Part shown: piece after piece, positions 16,435 to 23,864 of the stretch
Layout of the letters: the number at the start of each line of letters is the position of its first letter
Numbering within the stretch: the first letter of the stretch is position 1
From: JBBROS01 sp964246015
Lineage (GTDB): Bacteria > Pseudomonadota > Alphaproteobacteria > Acetobacterales > Acetobacteraceae
Direction: 5' to 3'
DNA length: 64,000 nt
NCBI GenBank assembly: GCA_964246015.1
Contig: CAXTPG010000008.1
Coordinates: 1-64,000, forward strand
Program-made: the position numbers and the translations under genes
Notes under the pieces: generated by a model
Databases searched by the model: none
What the model was told of the DNA's origin: nothing
What the model saw: only the letters and a program-made list of their open reading frames with translations

Positions 16435-17958
16435 ATGTGGAAACCCCTCCTCGCCCTCCTGCTCCTTGCCCTCCCCGCCGCCGCTCAGCCCGCGCCCGGG
16501 CCCACCCTGCGTGTCGGCCTCACCGGCCAGCAGGGCGCCACGTTCGACCCGCACCGCGCGACCGCGACCGAGGACATCACCCCCGTAAGCTGGATCTTCG
16601 CCGCCCTCCTCCGCTTTCCCCCCGGTTCCGCCGACCCGGCCAAACTCGAACCCGACCTCGCCCAATCCGTCGAAAGCACCCCGGACGGCCTCACCTGGAC
16701 CTTCCGCATCCGCCCCGGCGTCACCTTCCACGACGGCAAGCCCCTGACGGCCGAGGACGCCGCCTTCTCCCTCCGCCGCGCCGCGGACCCCAAGCGCAGC
16801 AGCTTCTCCGGCGACTATTCGGATGTCGCGAGCATCGACACGCCCGACCCGATGACCGTCCGCCTGGTGCTCCGCCGCCCCGTGCCCAGCCTGCCCAGCC
16901 TGGTCGCCAACTACCACGGCGGCATGATCGTCCCCGCCCACCTGGCCGACGCCCCCGGCTTTGCCCAATCGCCCGTCGGCACCGGCCCCTTCGCCTTCAA
17001 GGCCTCCGCCACCGGTTCCGCAACCCTCGTCGCCAACCCCACCTACCGCCTCGGCCCCCCGAAGCTCGGGGCCATCGAGCTGCGCTACCTCAACAGCGAC
17101 CAGACCCGCGAACTCGCGCTCACCGCCAACGAGATCGACGTCATGATCGGCCGCCGCGAACAACGCTGGGTCGAGCGCATGCGAACCCAGCCCGGCATCG
17201 CCGTCGACGTCTTCAACCCCGGTGAGTTCCGCACCCTGCTCCTGAACCGGACCGCCCCGCCGCTCGACGACATCCGCATCCGCCGGGCCGTCGCCCAGGC
17301 CACCGACGCCGCCGCCATCGTCCGCTTCGTCGGCCCCGACGTCGCGACCCAGGGCCGCTCCCCGGTCCCCCCCGGCTACCTCGGCGAAATCCCGGTCGAC
17401 CTGCCGAAGCCCGACCTCGCGGCCGCGAAGCGCCTGCTGGCCGAAGCCGGGCAACCGAACGGCATTACCCTGAAGGCCGTCGTCAGCAACATCTCCGCCC
17501 AGTTGCCCATCATGGAGGTGGTGCAATCCCAGCTCCGCCGCGCGGGCATCGCGTTGCAGATGGACGTCGTGGAGCACGCGACCTACCACGCCCGCATCCG
17601 CCAGGACCTCTCGCAGATCACCTTCTACGGCGCCGCCCGCCTCCCGGTCGCCGACGCCTATCTCAGCGCCATGTACCTCTCCCGCGCCGCCCCAGGCAAA
17701 CCCACGATGAACCTCAACTTCGCCCACTGCGACGCCGCCGACGCCGAGATCGACGCCGCGCGCTCGGAGCCCGACCGCGCGAAGCAGATGGCGTTGTGGG
17801 CCGAGGCGCAGCGCAAGGTCGCCGCTCAGATCTGCTCCGTGCCGCTCTACGACCTCCGCCAGGTCTGGGCGCGCACGACCCGGCTGGACTGGGGCTACAC
17901 CCTGGAAGGCTCCCTGAACCTCTCCCCGCCCGTGACGGAAGCGACGACGCTGCGCTAG
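16435..17958 (+). CDS. Peptide-type ABC transporter substrate-binding protein (SBP_bac_5)
   Basis: A 507-residue periplasmic binding protein. Residues 1-18 are a cleavable signal peptide (MWKPLLALLLLALPAAAQP), followed by the family-5 fold with FDPHRATATED, GLTWTFRIRPGVTFHDG and, near the C-terminus, AAAKRLLAEAGQP. ATG 16435 was preferred over an upstream in-frame ATG because it opens directly into the signal peptide. It is divergent from the flavoprotein operon whose last gene is a DppD-like ATPase, which suggests this protein brings in the amine or peptide oxidised by that operon. The permeases are missing here. Confidence 0.93.
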   Translation: MWKPLLALLLLALPAAAQPAPGPTLRVGLTGQQGATFDPHRATATEDITPVSWIFAALLRFPPGSADPAKLEPDLAQSVESTPDGLTWTFRIRPGVTFHDGKPLTAEDAAFSLRRAADPKRSSFSGDYSDVASIDTPDPMTVRLVLRRPVPSLPSLVANYHGGMIVPAHLADAPGFAQSPVGTGPFAFKASATGSATLVANPTYRLGPPKLGAIELRYLNSDQTRELALTANEIDVMIGRREQRWVERMRTQPGIAVDVFNPGEFRTLLLNRTAPPLDDIRIRRAVAQATDAAAIVRFVGPDVATQGRSPVPPGYLGEIPVDLPKPDLAAAKRLLAEAGQPNGITLKAVVSNISAQLPIMEVVQSQLRRAGIALQMDVVEHATYHARIRQDLSQITFYGAARLPVADAYLSAMYLSRAAPGKPTMNLNFAHCDAADAEIDAARSEPDRAKQMALWAEAQRKVAAQICSVPLYDLRQVWARTTRLDWGYTLEGSLNLSPPVTEATTLR

Positions 17959-17979
17959 GATGCCCGCCAGGAGGACGCG

Positions 17980-18180
17980 ATGGACGACGTAAGACCGCCA
18001 CTGCCGGACCCCGGCACCGAACCCGCCGAGCAGCGCAGCAGGCGCCGGATCCGCCCCCGGCCCCCAGGGGATCCCGAGCGCCTGAAAGAGTGGAAGGACG
18101 CCCACCGTGAAACGATAGAAGCCATCAACCGCTGGGATGAGCAGCACGAATTGTTCACGGATCGGTTCCGCCCGATCTGA
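17980..18180 (+). CDS. ccdA: CcdA-type antitoxin
   Basis: A 66-residue protein preceded by AGGAGG five bases before its ATG. Its C-terminal half, LKEWKDAHRETIEAINRWDE, is the toxin-wrapping motif of CcdA antitoxins (W...N..AI...N.W.E). The N-terminal half is basic and proline-rich and lacks an obvious ribbon-helix-helix, so DNA-binding autoregulation may be weak or absent. Its stop overlaps the next ATG (TGATG), the usual coupling of a type II toxin-antitoxin pair. Confidence 0.83.
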   Translation: MDDVRPPLPDPGTEPAEQRSRRRIRPRPPGDPERLKEWKDAHRETIEAINRWDEQHELFTDRFRPI

Positions 18181-18473
18181 TGGCACGATACGACTTGTAT
18201 CAACCCGCCGGCGCGCTCGTGCTGGATGTGCAATCGGTCCACCTCGATGACTTCGGCCTTCGCGTCGTCGTCCCCATCATGCTCGAAGCTCAATTCGAGA
18301 AGCGTATAAGGGACCTCCACCCGCTCGTCCTGATCGAAGGCGTCCCCCACATCCTCGTCACGCACAGGCTCGGCTCCGTCCCGAAACGCGAGTTGGGCCG
18401 CCCGATCGGCTCGCTTGCGGAGTATCACGACGACATCATCCGCGCCCTCGACGTCCTCTTCACCGGCTTCTAG
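18180..18473 (+). CDS. ccdB: CcdB-family toxin
   Basis: This 97-residue protein matches CcdB along its length: ARYDLYQ...LVLDVQS, VVVPI, the LHPLVLIEGVPHILVTHRL core, the SVP segment and the C-terminal IIRALDVLFTGF, where CcdB has the residues contacting the GyrA dimer. Known CcdB toxins poison DNA gyrase. It is complete and coupled to the antitoxin upstream. The pair has lower GC than its neighbours, suggesting acquisition. Activity depends on the C-terminal residues, which here end GF rather than the plasmid F ending GI. Confidence 0.85.
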   Translation: MARYDLYQPAGALVLDVQSVHLDDFGLRVVVPIMLEAQFEKRIRDLHPLVLIEGVPHILVTHRLGSVPKRELGRPIGSLAEYHDDIIRALDVLFTGF

Positions 18474-18485
18474 GACCCAACCCCC

Positions 18486-19859
18486 ATGCACGCCGAAACC
18501 GTAATCGACCAGGCCCGCGCCTTCATGGGCGACCGCATCACCACCAACGCCGCCCTCCGCGAACAGCACTCGCACGGCGAGGACACCCACCCCCCCGTCC
18601 TCCCCGACGCCGTCGCCTTCGTCGAATCCGGACAGGAAGCCGCCCGCATCCTCGCCCTCTGCCACCAGCACCACGTCCCCGTCGTCCCCTTCGGCGCCGG
18701 CACCTCGCTCGAGGGTCACGTCACCCCGGTCCGCGGCGGCATCTCGCTCGACCTCTCCCGCATGAACCGCGTCCTGCAGGTCAACGCCCCCGACATGGAC
18801 TGCCGCATCGAGGCCGGCGTCACCCGCCAGCAGCTCAACGAACACCTCCGCGATCAGGGCCTGTTCTTTCCCGTCGACCCCGGCAGCGAGTGCACCATCG
18901 GCGGCATGTGCGCCACGCGCGCCTCCGGCACCGCCGCCGTCCGCTACGGCACGATCCGCGAGAACGTCCTCGGCCTCCAGGTCGCCCTCCCCGACGGCCG
19001 CCTCATCGAGACCGGCGGGCGCGTCCGCAAGTCGGCCACCGGCTACGACCTCACCCACCTCATGATCGGCAGCGAAGGCACCCTCGGTGTCATCACCGAG
19101 ATCCAGCTCCGCCTCCACGGCATCCCCGAGGCCATGAGCGCCGCCATCTGCCAGTTCGAAACCCTCCAGGGCGCCGTCGAATCCGTCATCGCCATCCTTC
19201 AGGCCGGCATCCCCATCGCGAGGATCGAGCTGATCGACGACGTCCAGATGGGCGCCTGCATCGCCTTCTCCAAACTCGAAGGCTACACAACCAGCCCCAC
19301 CCTCCTGCTCGAGTTCCACGGCACCCAGGCCGCCGTCGCCGAACAGGCCGAACTCGCGCAGGAGATCACCGCCGACCACGGCGCCCAGGGCTTCCAGTGG
19401 GCCACCGACGCCCAGGCCCGCAACAAGCTCTGGAAAGCCAGGCACGACGCCTACTGGGCCGCCCTCGCCCTCAAGCCCGGCCACAAGGGCATCGCCACCG
19501 ACGCCATCGTCCCCATCTCCCGCATGGCCGAGCTCATCGTCGGCGCAAAGCGGGACATCCTCGCCTCCGGCCTCACCGCCCCCATCGTCGGCCATGTCGG
19601 CGACGGCAACTTCCATACCGTCATCCTGGTGCCGCCGGGCCAGGACGGCCTCGACCAGGCATGGGCGCTCGACAAGAAGATCGTCGCCCGCGCCCTCGCC
19701 CTCGGCGGCTCCTGCAGCGGCGAGCACGGCGTCGGCATCGGCAAGCGCGAGTTCCTGGAAACCGAGCACGGCGTCGAAACCCTCGCCGTCATGCGCCAGA
19801 TCAAGACCGCACTCGACCCCACCGGGATCATGAACCCCGGCAAGCTGTTCCTGAACTGA
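18486..19859 (+). CDS. FAD-linked oxidase, GlcD / D-lactate dehydrogenase type
   Basis: A 457-residue vanillyl-alcohol-oxidase-fold flavoprotein. The PP-loop region reads VVPFGAGTSLEGHVTPVRGG, followed by GGMCATRASGT, and the C-terminal domain ends with GHVGDGNFHTVI and GSCSGEHGVGIGKREFLE. Such enzymes oxidise glycolate, D-lactate or other 2-hydroxy acids at the membrane. It is a stand-alone single-subunit form: no GlcE or GlcF follows. Starting 12 bases after ccdB, it may be read from the same transcript. The substrate is not determinable. Confidence 0.9.
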   Translation: MHAETVIDQARAFMGDRITTNAALREQHSHGEDTHPPVLPDAVAFVESGQEAARILALCHQHHVPVVPFGAGTSLEGHVTPVRGGISLDLSRMNRVLQVNAPDMDCRIEAGVTRQQLNEHLRDQGLFFPVDPGSECTIGGMCATRASGTAAVRYGTIRENVLGLQVALPDGRLIETGGRVRKSATGYDLTHLMIGSEGTLGVITEIQLRLHGIPEAMSAAICQFETLQGAVESVIAILQAGIPIARIELIDDVQMGACIAFSKLEGYTTSPTLLLEFHGTQAAVAEQAELAQEITADHGAQGFQWATDAQARNKLWKARHDAYWAALALKPGHKGIATDAIVPISRMAELIVGAKRDILASGLTAPIVGHVGDGNFHTVILVPPGQDGLDQAWALDKKIVARALALGGSCSGEHGVGIGKREFLETEHGVETLAVMRQIKTALDPTGIMNPGKLFLN

Positions 19860-19902
19860 GGGAAACCATCTAGAACCGGGAACAACCCCCCGGGAGCCCG
19901 CC

Positions 19903-20247
19903 ATGCGCCGCCGCCACCTGCTCGCCCTGCCCCTCGCCGCCGCGCTGCCCCTCCCCGCCCGTGCCGCCTGGCGCGGCGACGTCGGCGAGGTACGCATCGC
20001 CGGCCGCGTCGCCCCCGGCGCCCTGACGATGGCCGTCCGCACCGTCGCCCTGCACGGCCCGGCCCTGCTCCACGCGCTCGACCGCGGCCACGTCGAGGCC
20101 GCACTCCTCACCCGGGCCGAGGCCCAGGACGCCCTTGTCCGAATGGGCGACCGCCTCATGGCCGCCCCGGCCGGGGACCATGTCCGCGTCGTCCGCCGCG
20201 CCTTGCCCGCCGGCCTCGCCCCCGCCCTCCTCGACGCCCTCGCCTGA
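19903..20247 (+). CDS. Small secreted protein of unknown function
   Basis: I do not recognise this 114-residue protein. The first 20 residues (MRRRHLLALPLAAALPLPARA) are a signal peptide with an Ala-x-Ala cleavage site, and the rest is an alanine-rich alpha/beta segment with VRTVALHGPALLHALDRGHV. CGGGAG lies upstream. It sits between a GlcD-like oxidase and a phosphonate-type binding protein in the same direction and could be exported with them or be a shortened relic of a binding protein. Low-complexity composition leaves some doubt that it is functional. Confidence 0.55.
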   Translation: MRRRHLLALPLAAALPLPARAAWRGDVGEVRIAGRVAPGALTMAVRTVALHGPALLHALDRGHVEAALLTRAEAQDALVRMGDRLMAAPAGDHVRVVRRALPAGLAPALLDALA

Positions 20248-20336
20248 CCCGCTCTTTCACGGAACCATCACCCAACCGTCATCACGCCCCCCACCACCCC
20301 GCGCTACGCCCCGGCACCCGTCCGGAGCAGCGCGCA

Positions 20337-21269
20337 ATGACCACCCGCCGAACCCTCCTCGCCCTCCCGCTCCTCGCCGCCCTGCCCGCCCGCGCCCAGC
20401 AGCCCACCCCCACCCCCGCCCCCCTTCCCGGCTGGGCCAAGCAGATCCCGGAAATCCGCTTCGGCATCACCAGCGCAGAAAACGACCGCGACGCCGTCGC
20501 CCGGTACGAGAACCTGTCGCGATACATGCTCGCCCGCCTTGGTGTCCCCGTCCGCGTCTACCGCAGCACCGACTACGCCGGCACCGTCGAGGCGCTGAAC
20601 GCCGGCCACCTCGAATGCGCCACCATGGGCCCGGCCAGCTACGCCCTCGCCCGCAAGGTCATGGGCGACCGCATCGTCCCGATCGCGCGCGTGCGCGAGG
20701 CCGATGGACAGGACGGCTACCACAGCATCGCCTTCGTCCCCGCCAAGACCCCCTACCGCACCATCGAGGACCTCCGCGGCAAGTCCTTCGCCTTCGCCGA
20801 CCCCAACAGCACGTCCGGCTACGCCTTCCCCAGCTACTTCCTGAAGAAGCAGGGCTTCGACCCCGCGACCCACTTCAGCCGCACCGGCTTCTCCGGCAGC
20901 CACGAACTCTCCGTCGTCGCCGTCCTCAACGGCACGTTCGACGCCGGCGCCACCTTCTGGTCCAACGAACGCCGCGGCAACATCCACCGCATGGAGGAAA
21001 AGGGCATGGTCCCCCCGGGGTCCACCCGCATCGTCTGGACCAGCCCGCTCATCCCCAACTCCCCCTTCGTCATCCGCAGCGAACTGCCCGACGCCTTCCG
21101 CGCCGACGTCGCCGCCGCCCTCATGGCCATGCCCGAGGCCGATCCGGCCGCCTTCGCCACCATCAGCTCCGGCGGCACCGGCCTCAACCCGGCCAAGCAC
21201 GAAGACTACCTCGACGTCATCGCCGTCGTGGAAGCCAACGAGGCCGAACGCCGCCGCAAGCGGTCCTGA
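20337..21269 (+). CDS. phnD: Phosphonate-type ABC transporter substrate-binding protein
   Basis: The 310-residue protein has a signal peptide (TTRRTLLALPLLAALPARAQ) and the PhnD fold: IRFGITSAENDRDAVARYE at the mature N-terminus, PASYALARK, LRGKSFAFADPNSTSGY and a late TIVWTSPLIPNSPF-like hinge. PhnD proteins bind phosphonates, phosphite or related oxyanions in the periplasm. It leads a phnD-phnE-phnE operon. No PhnC ATPase is nearby, so the energy module must come from elsewhere. Its presence 16 kb from phosphonate synthesis genes is notable. Confidence 0.92.
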   Translation: MTTRRTLLALPLLAALPARAQQPTPTPAPLPGWAKQIPEIRFGITSAENDRDAVARYENLSRYMLARLGVPVRVYRSTDYAGTVEALNAGHLECATMGPASYALARKVMGDRIVPIARVREADGQDGYHSIAFVPAKTPYRTIEDLRGKSFAFADPNSTSGYAFPSYFLKKQGFDPATHFSRTGFSGSHELSVVAVLNGTFDAGATFWSNERRGNIHRMEEKGMVPPGSTRIVWTSPLIPNSPFVIRSELPDAFRADVAAALMAMPEADPAAFATISSGGTGLNPAKHEDYLDVIAVVEANEAERRRKRS

Positions 21270-21274
21270 CAGCG

Positions 21275-22129
21275 GTGAGTACGTCATCCCCGGGCTTGAC
21301 CCGGGGACCTCGTGCCGCCGGGCCGCCCATCCCTCCCCGTAATTGGCGGCCCTACGCCCTGACGGCCGCCCTCCTCGCGGCCATCCTCCTCAGCGCCCAC
21401 GCCAGCGAGCTCGACCTTCAGCGCTTCCTCGCCGGCCTCCCCCGCGTCGCCAACTATCTCTGGCGCACCCTGCCCACCCTGCGCGCCAGCACCCTGCTGG
21501 ACGACCTCGCCGAGTGGTTCTGGGCCTGGCGCCTCTGGGGCCGCCTCCTGCTCGACACCATGCTCATCGGCTATGTCGGCACCGTCCTCGGCGCCGCCGC
21601 CGCCCTCGCCCTCAGCCTCCTCGCCGCCGCCAACACCACCCCGGGCCCCATCACCGCCCGCGTCGCCCGGACCGTCATGGACGTCGCCCGCTCCGTCCCG
21701 GTGCTGGTCTTCGGCCTCATGTTCGTCTTCGCCTTCGGCCTCGGCCCCCTGCCCGGCGCCCTGGCGCTGGCCGTCCACTCCGCCGGCGCCCTCGGCAAGC
21801 TCTTCACCGAGGTGCACGAGAACGCCGCGCAGTCCCCCATCGACGGCGTCCGCGCCACCGGCGCCGCCTGGTCCCAGACCATGCGCTACGGCGTCTTCCC
21901 CCAATCCCTCCCCGGTCTCGTCAGCTACGCGCTGCTCCGGTTCGAGATCAACGTGCGCGAGGCCGCCGTCCTGGGCTTCGTCGGCGCCGGCGGCATCGGC
22001 CAGGAACTCTATATCGTCGTCCGCCGCTTCGAGTACCAGGACATCTCCGCCATCGTCCTCATGATCCTGGCCATGGTTGCGACGCTGGACGTGGTATGCG
22101 GATGGCTGCGCCGCCGGGTCACGGCATGA
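21275..22129 (+). CDS. phnE: Phosphonate ABC transporter permease (first PhnE)
   Basis: A 284-residue inner-membrane permease with several hydrophobic helices and the EAA cytoplasmic loop (AAQSPIDGVRATGAAW), ending with EINVREAAVLGFVGAGGIGQEL, a strong PhnE signature. The only plausible start is GTG 21275, five bases after phnD, because no ATG occurs before the second helix. That start makes the first residues (STSSPGLTRGP) come from a REP-type palindrome. Its stop overlaps the next ATG (ATGA). It should form a heterodimer with the second PhnE. Confidence 0.88.
   Translation: MSTSSPGLTRGPRAAGPPIPPRNWRPYALTAALLAAILLSAHASELDLQRFLAGLPRVANYLWRTLPTLRASTLLDDLAEWFWAWRLWGRLLLDTMLIGYVGTVLGAAAALALSLLAAANTTPGPITARVARTVMDVARSVPVLVFGLMFVFAFGLGPLPGALALAVHSAGALGKLFTEVHENAAQSPIDGVRATGAAWSQTMRYGVFPQSLPGLVSYALLRFEINVREAAVLGFVGAGGIGQELYIVVRRFEYQDISAIVLMILAMVATLDVVCGWLRRRVTA
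21288..21306. repeat. CCCCGGG-CTTGA-CCCGGGG palindrome (REP-like)
   Basis: A perfect seven-base inverted repeat with a five-base loop (21288-21294 and 21300-21306), preceded by TCAT and followed by ACC. The TCATCCCCGGGCTTGACCC form is a common dispersed intergenic palindrome in proteobacteria. Here it lies at the 5' end of phnE and seems to be translated. Confidence 0.75.
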
Positions 22130-22881
22130 CCCGCAGCATCGCCTGGACCGCCGCCACCGCGCTTCTGATCGCCGGGCTCTGGCGCATGGACGCGAACCCG
22201 GCCCGGCTGCTGAACGGACTCTCGCGCCTCGGCGACCTCCTTGTGTTCATGATCCCGCCCAGCCATGGCGGCCAGCTCGACGTCCTGCTCCGCGCCCTTG
22301 CCGCCACCCTCGCCATGGCGCTCCTCGGCACCCTCATCGGCGCCGTCATCGCCCTCCCCCTCGCCCTCATGGGCGCCGCCAACCTCATGCCCGTCCGCCT
22401 CCTCCGCTTCGGCCTGCGCCGCTCGTGGGACGCGCTGCGCGGCATCGACGCCCTCATCTGGGCGCTCGTCTTCGTCGCCGCCGTCGGGATGGGCCCCTTC
22501 GCCGGCGTCCTCGCCCTCGCCGTCCCCGACATCGGCACATTGGCGAAACTCTTCAGCGAAGCCATCGAGGCCGCCGACCCCCGCCAGCCCGAGGCCATCC
22601 GCAGCACCGGCGGCAGCCGCCTCGCCGAGATCCGCTATGGCATCATTCCCCAGGTCGCCCCCGTCCTCCTGAGCCAGGTGCTGTATTTCTTCGAAAGCAA
22701 CGCCCGCTCCGCCACCATCCTCGGCGTCGTCGGCGCCGGCGGAATCGGCCTGCAACTCAGCGAGCAGCTCCGCCTCAACAACTGGGACCAGGTGGGCTTC
22801 ATCGTGCTCATGATCCTCGGCATGGTGACCGTCATCGACGCCTTTTCACGTCGCGCGCGCCTGCACCTGGCCCGCCTGTAA
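22126..22881 (+). CDS. phnE: Phosphonate ABC transporter permease (second PhnE)
   Basis: This 251-residue permease overlaps the first PhnE by four bases (ATGA). It has a signal-anchor first helix, the DALRGIDALIWALVFVAAVG membrane segment typical of PhnE, the EAA-like EAIRSTGGSRLAEIRYGIIPQ loop and ESNARSATILGVVGAGGIG at the end. Paired PhnE permeases are common in phosphonate transporters. The set lacks a PhnC ATPase. The hexapeptide transferase begins nine bases after its stop with a strong AAGGA ribosome site, so it is in the same operon. Confidence 0.92.
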   Translation: MTRSIAWTAATALLIAGLWRMDANPARLLNGLSRLGDLLVFMIPPSHGGQLDVLLRALAATLAMALLGTLIGAVIALPLALMGAANLMPVRLLRFGLRRSWDALRGIDALIWALVFVAAVGMGPFAGVLALAVPDIGTLAKLFSEAIEAADPRQPEAIRSTGGSRLAEIRYGIIPQVAPVLLSQVLYFFESNARSATILGVVGAGGIGLQLSEQLRLNNWDQVGFIVLMILGMVTVIDAFSRRARLHLARL

Positions 22882-22889
22882 GGACCGCC

Positions 22890-23525
22890 ATGAACGACCC
22901 CGCCTCCGCCAAGAACCTCGGCGAAACCCCCGACATCCACCGCACCGCCAGCGTGCGCGACACCGTCTTCGGCCGCTTCTGCGAGGTCGGCGCCCGCACA
23001 AAGGTCGCGGAAAGCAGCTTCGGCGACTACTCCTACGTCGTGAACGACAGCGACATCATCTACACCACCATCGGAAAGTTCTGCTCCATCGCCGCCCATA
23101 CCCGCGTTTACCCCGGCAACCACCCGCTCGACCGCGTCATGCTCAGCCACGTCTCCTACCGCAGCAGCGCCTACGGCCTCGGCCCCGACGACCCCGCCTT
23201 CTTCGATTGGCGCCGCAGCAGCCCCGTCACGATCGGCCACGACGTATGGATCGGCCACGGCGCCATCGTCCTCGCCGGCCGCACCATCGGCACCGGGGCC
23301 GCCATCGGCGCCGGCGCCGTCGTGACCAAGGACATCCCCCCCTTCGCCATCGCCGTCGGCAACCCGGCCCGCATCCTCCGCCTCCGCTTCCCCGAACCCG
23401 TCATCGAGGCCCTGCACCGCATCGCCTGGTGGGACTGGCCGCACGCCAGCATCGGCACCGCCATGCACGACATCCGCACCCTGGGCGCCGCCGAGTTCTG
23501 CGCGAAGCACGATCCCGCCCGCTAG
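22890..23525 (+). CDS. Hexapeptide-repeat transferase associated with phosphonate metabolism
   Basis: A 211-residue left-handed beta-helix protein. Hexapeptide repeats run through most of it (IHRTASVRDTVFG, VTIGHDVWIGHGAIVLAG, GTGAAIGAGAVVTKDIP), with the YPGNHPLDRVMLSH segment seen in the phosphonate-metabolism transferase family (TIGR03308 type). AAGGA seven bases before the ATG and its position after phnE place it in the phn operon. It probably acylates a phosphonate or amino-phosphonate, for detoxification or capture. Family placement is from memory of the motif pattern; the exact acceptor is unknown. Confidence 0.85.
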   Translation: MNDPASAKNLGETPDIHRTASVRDTVFGRFCEVGARTKVAESSFGDYSYVVNDSDIIYTTIGKFCSIAAHTRVYPGNHPLDRVMLSHVSYRSSAYGLGPDDPAFFDWRRSSPVTIGHDVWIGHGAIVLAGRTIGTGAAIGAGAVVTKDIPPFAIAVGNPARILRLRFPEPVIEALHRIAWWDWPHASIGTAMHDIRTLGAAEFCAKHDPAR

Positions 23526-23526
23526 T

Positions 23527-23805
23527 CTAACCCCCCGGCAGCATCCCGTACGCCTTCGCCAGCGTCAGCGCCGCAACGACGATCACCAGCAGCCGCCACC
23601 ACCCGGAAAAGAACCGCAGCACCAGCGCCAGCTCGATCACCCATGTCGCCGTGATGATCGGCGACTGCCAGTCGTACGGGATCCCGATCGCGTCCATCTG
23701 CTGCCGCACCAGCACGCCCACGCGCTCCAGCGCCGCGATCCAAGGATCCAGCATGCGCGACAGGATCTGCGCGGCCCGATGCAGCGGCCCCTCGAACCAG
23801 TCCAT
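23527..23805 (-). CDS. Small hypothetical membrane protein
   Basis: I recognise no family for this 92-residue protein. The N-terminal half is amphipathic (MDWFEGPLHRAAQILSRMLD), and the C-terminal half holds one or two transmembrane segments (ITATWVIELALVLRFF and RLLVIVVAALTLAKAYG). It is convergent with the hexapeptide transferase, with one base between the stops, and lies before gshB. The amphipathic-plus-membrane layout and ATG start make it a likely real gene. Confidence 0.5.
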   Translation of the reverse strand: MDWFEGPLHRAAQILSRMLDPWIAALERVGVLVRQQMDAIGIPYDWQSPIITATWVIELALVLRFFSGWWRLLVIVVAALTLAKAYGMLPGG

Positions 23806-23864
23806 CCACCCTCCCCCCCGCGCCCGAACTCGTCTACCTAGCAGCTACTACGAACGAGGCCCCG

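Noticed and set aside
16366..18186. Minus-strand frame opposite the substrate-binding protein gene
   Set aside because: Antisense shadow; the + strand gene has a signal peptide and complete family motifs.
17955..20159. Long minus-strand frame (734 codons) over ccdAB and the GlcD-like gene
   Set aside because: It is antisense to three genes with clear motifs; its own sequence is low-complexity Gly/Ala/Asp.
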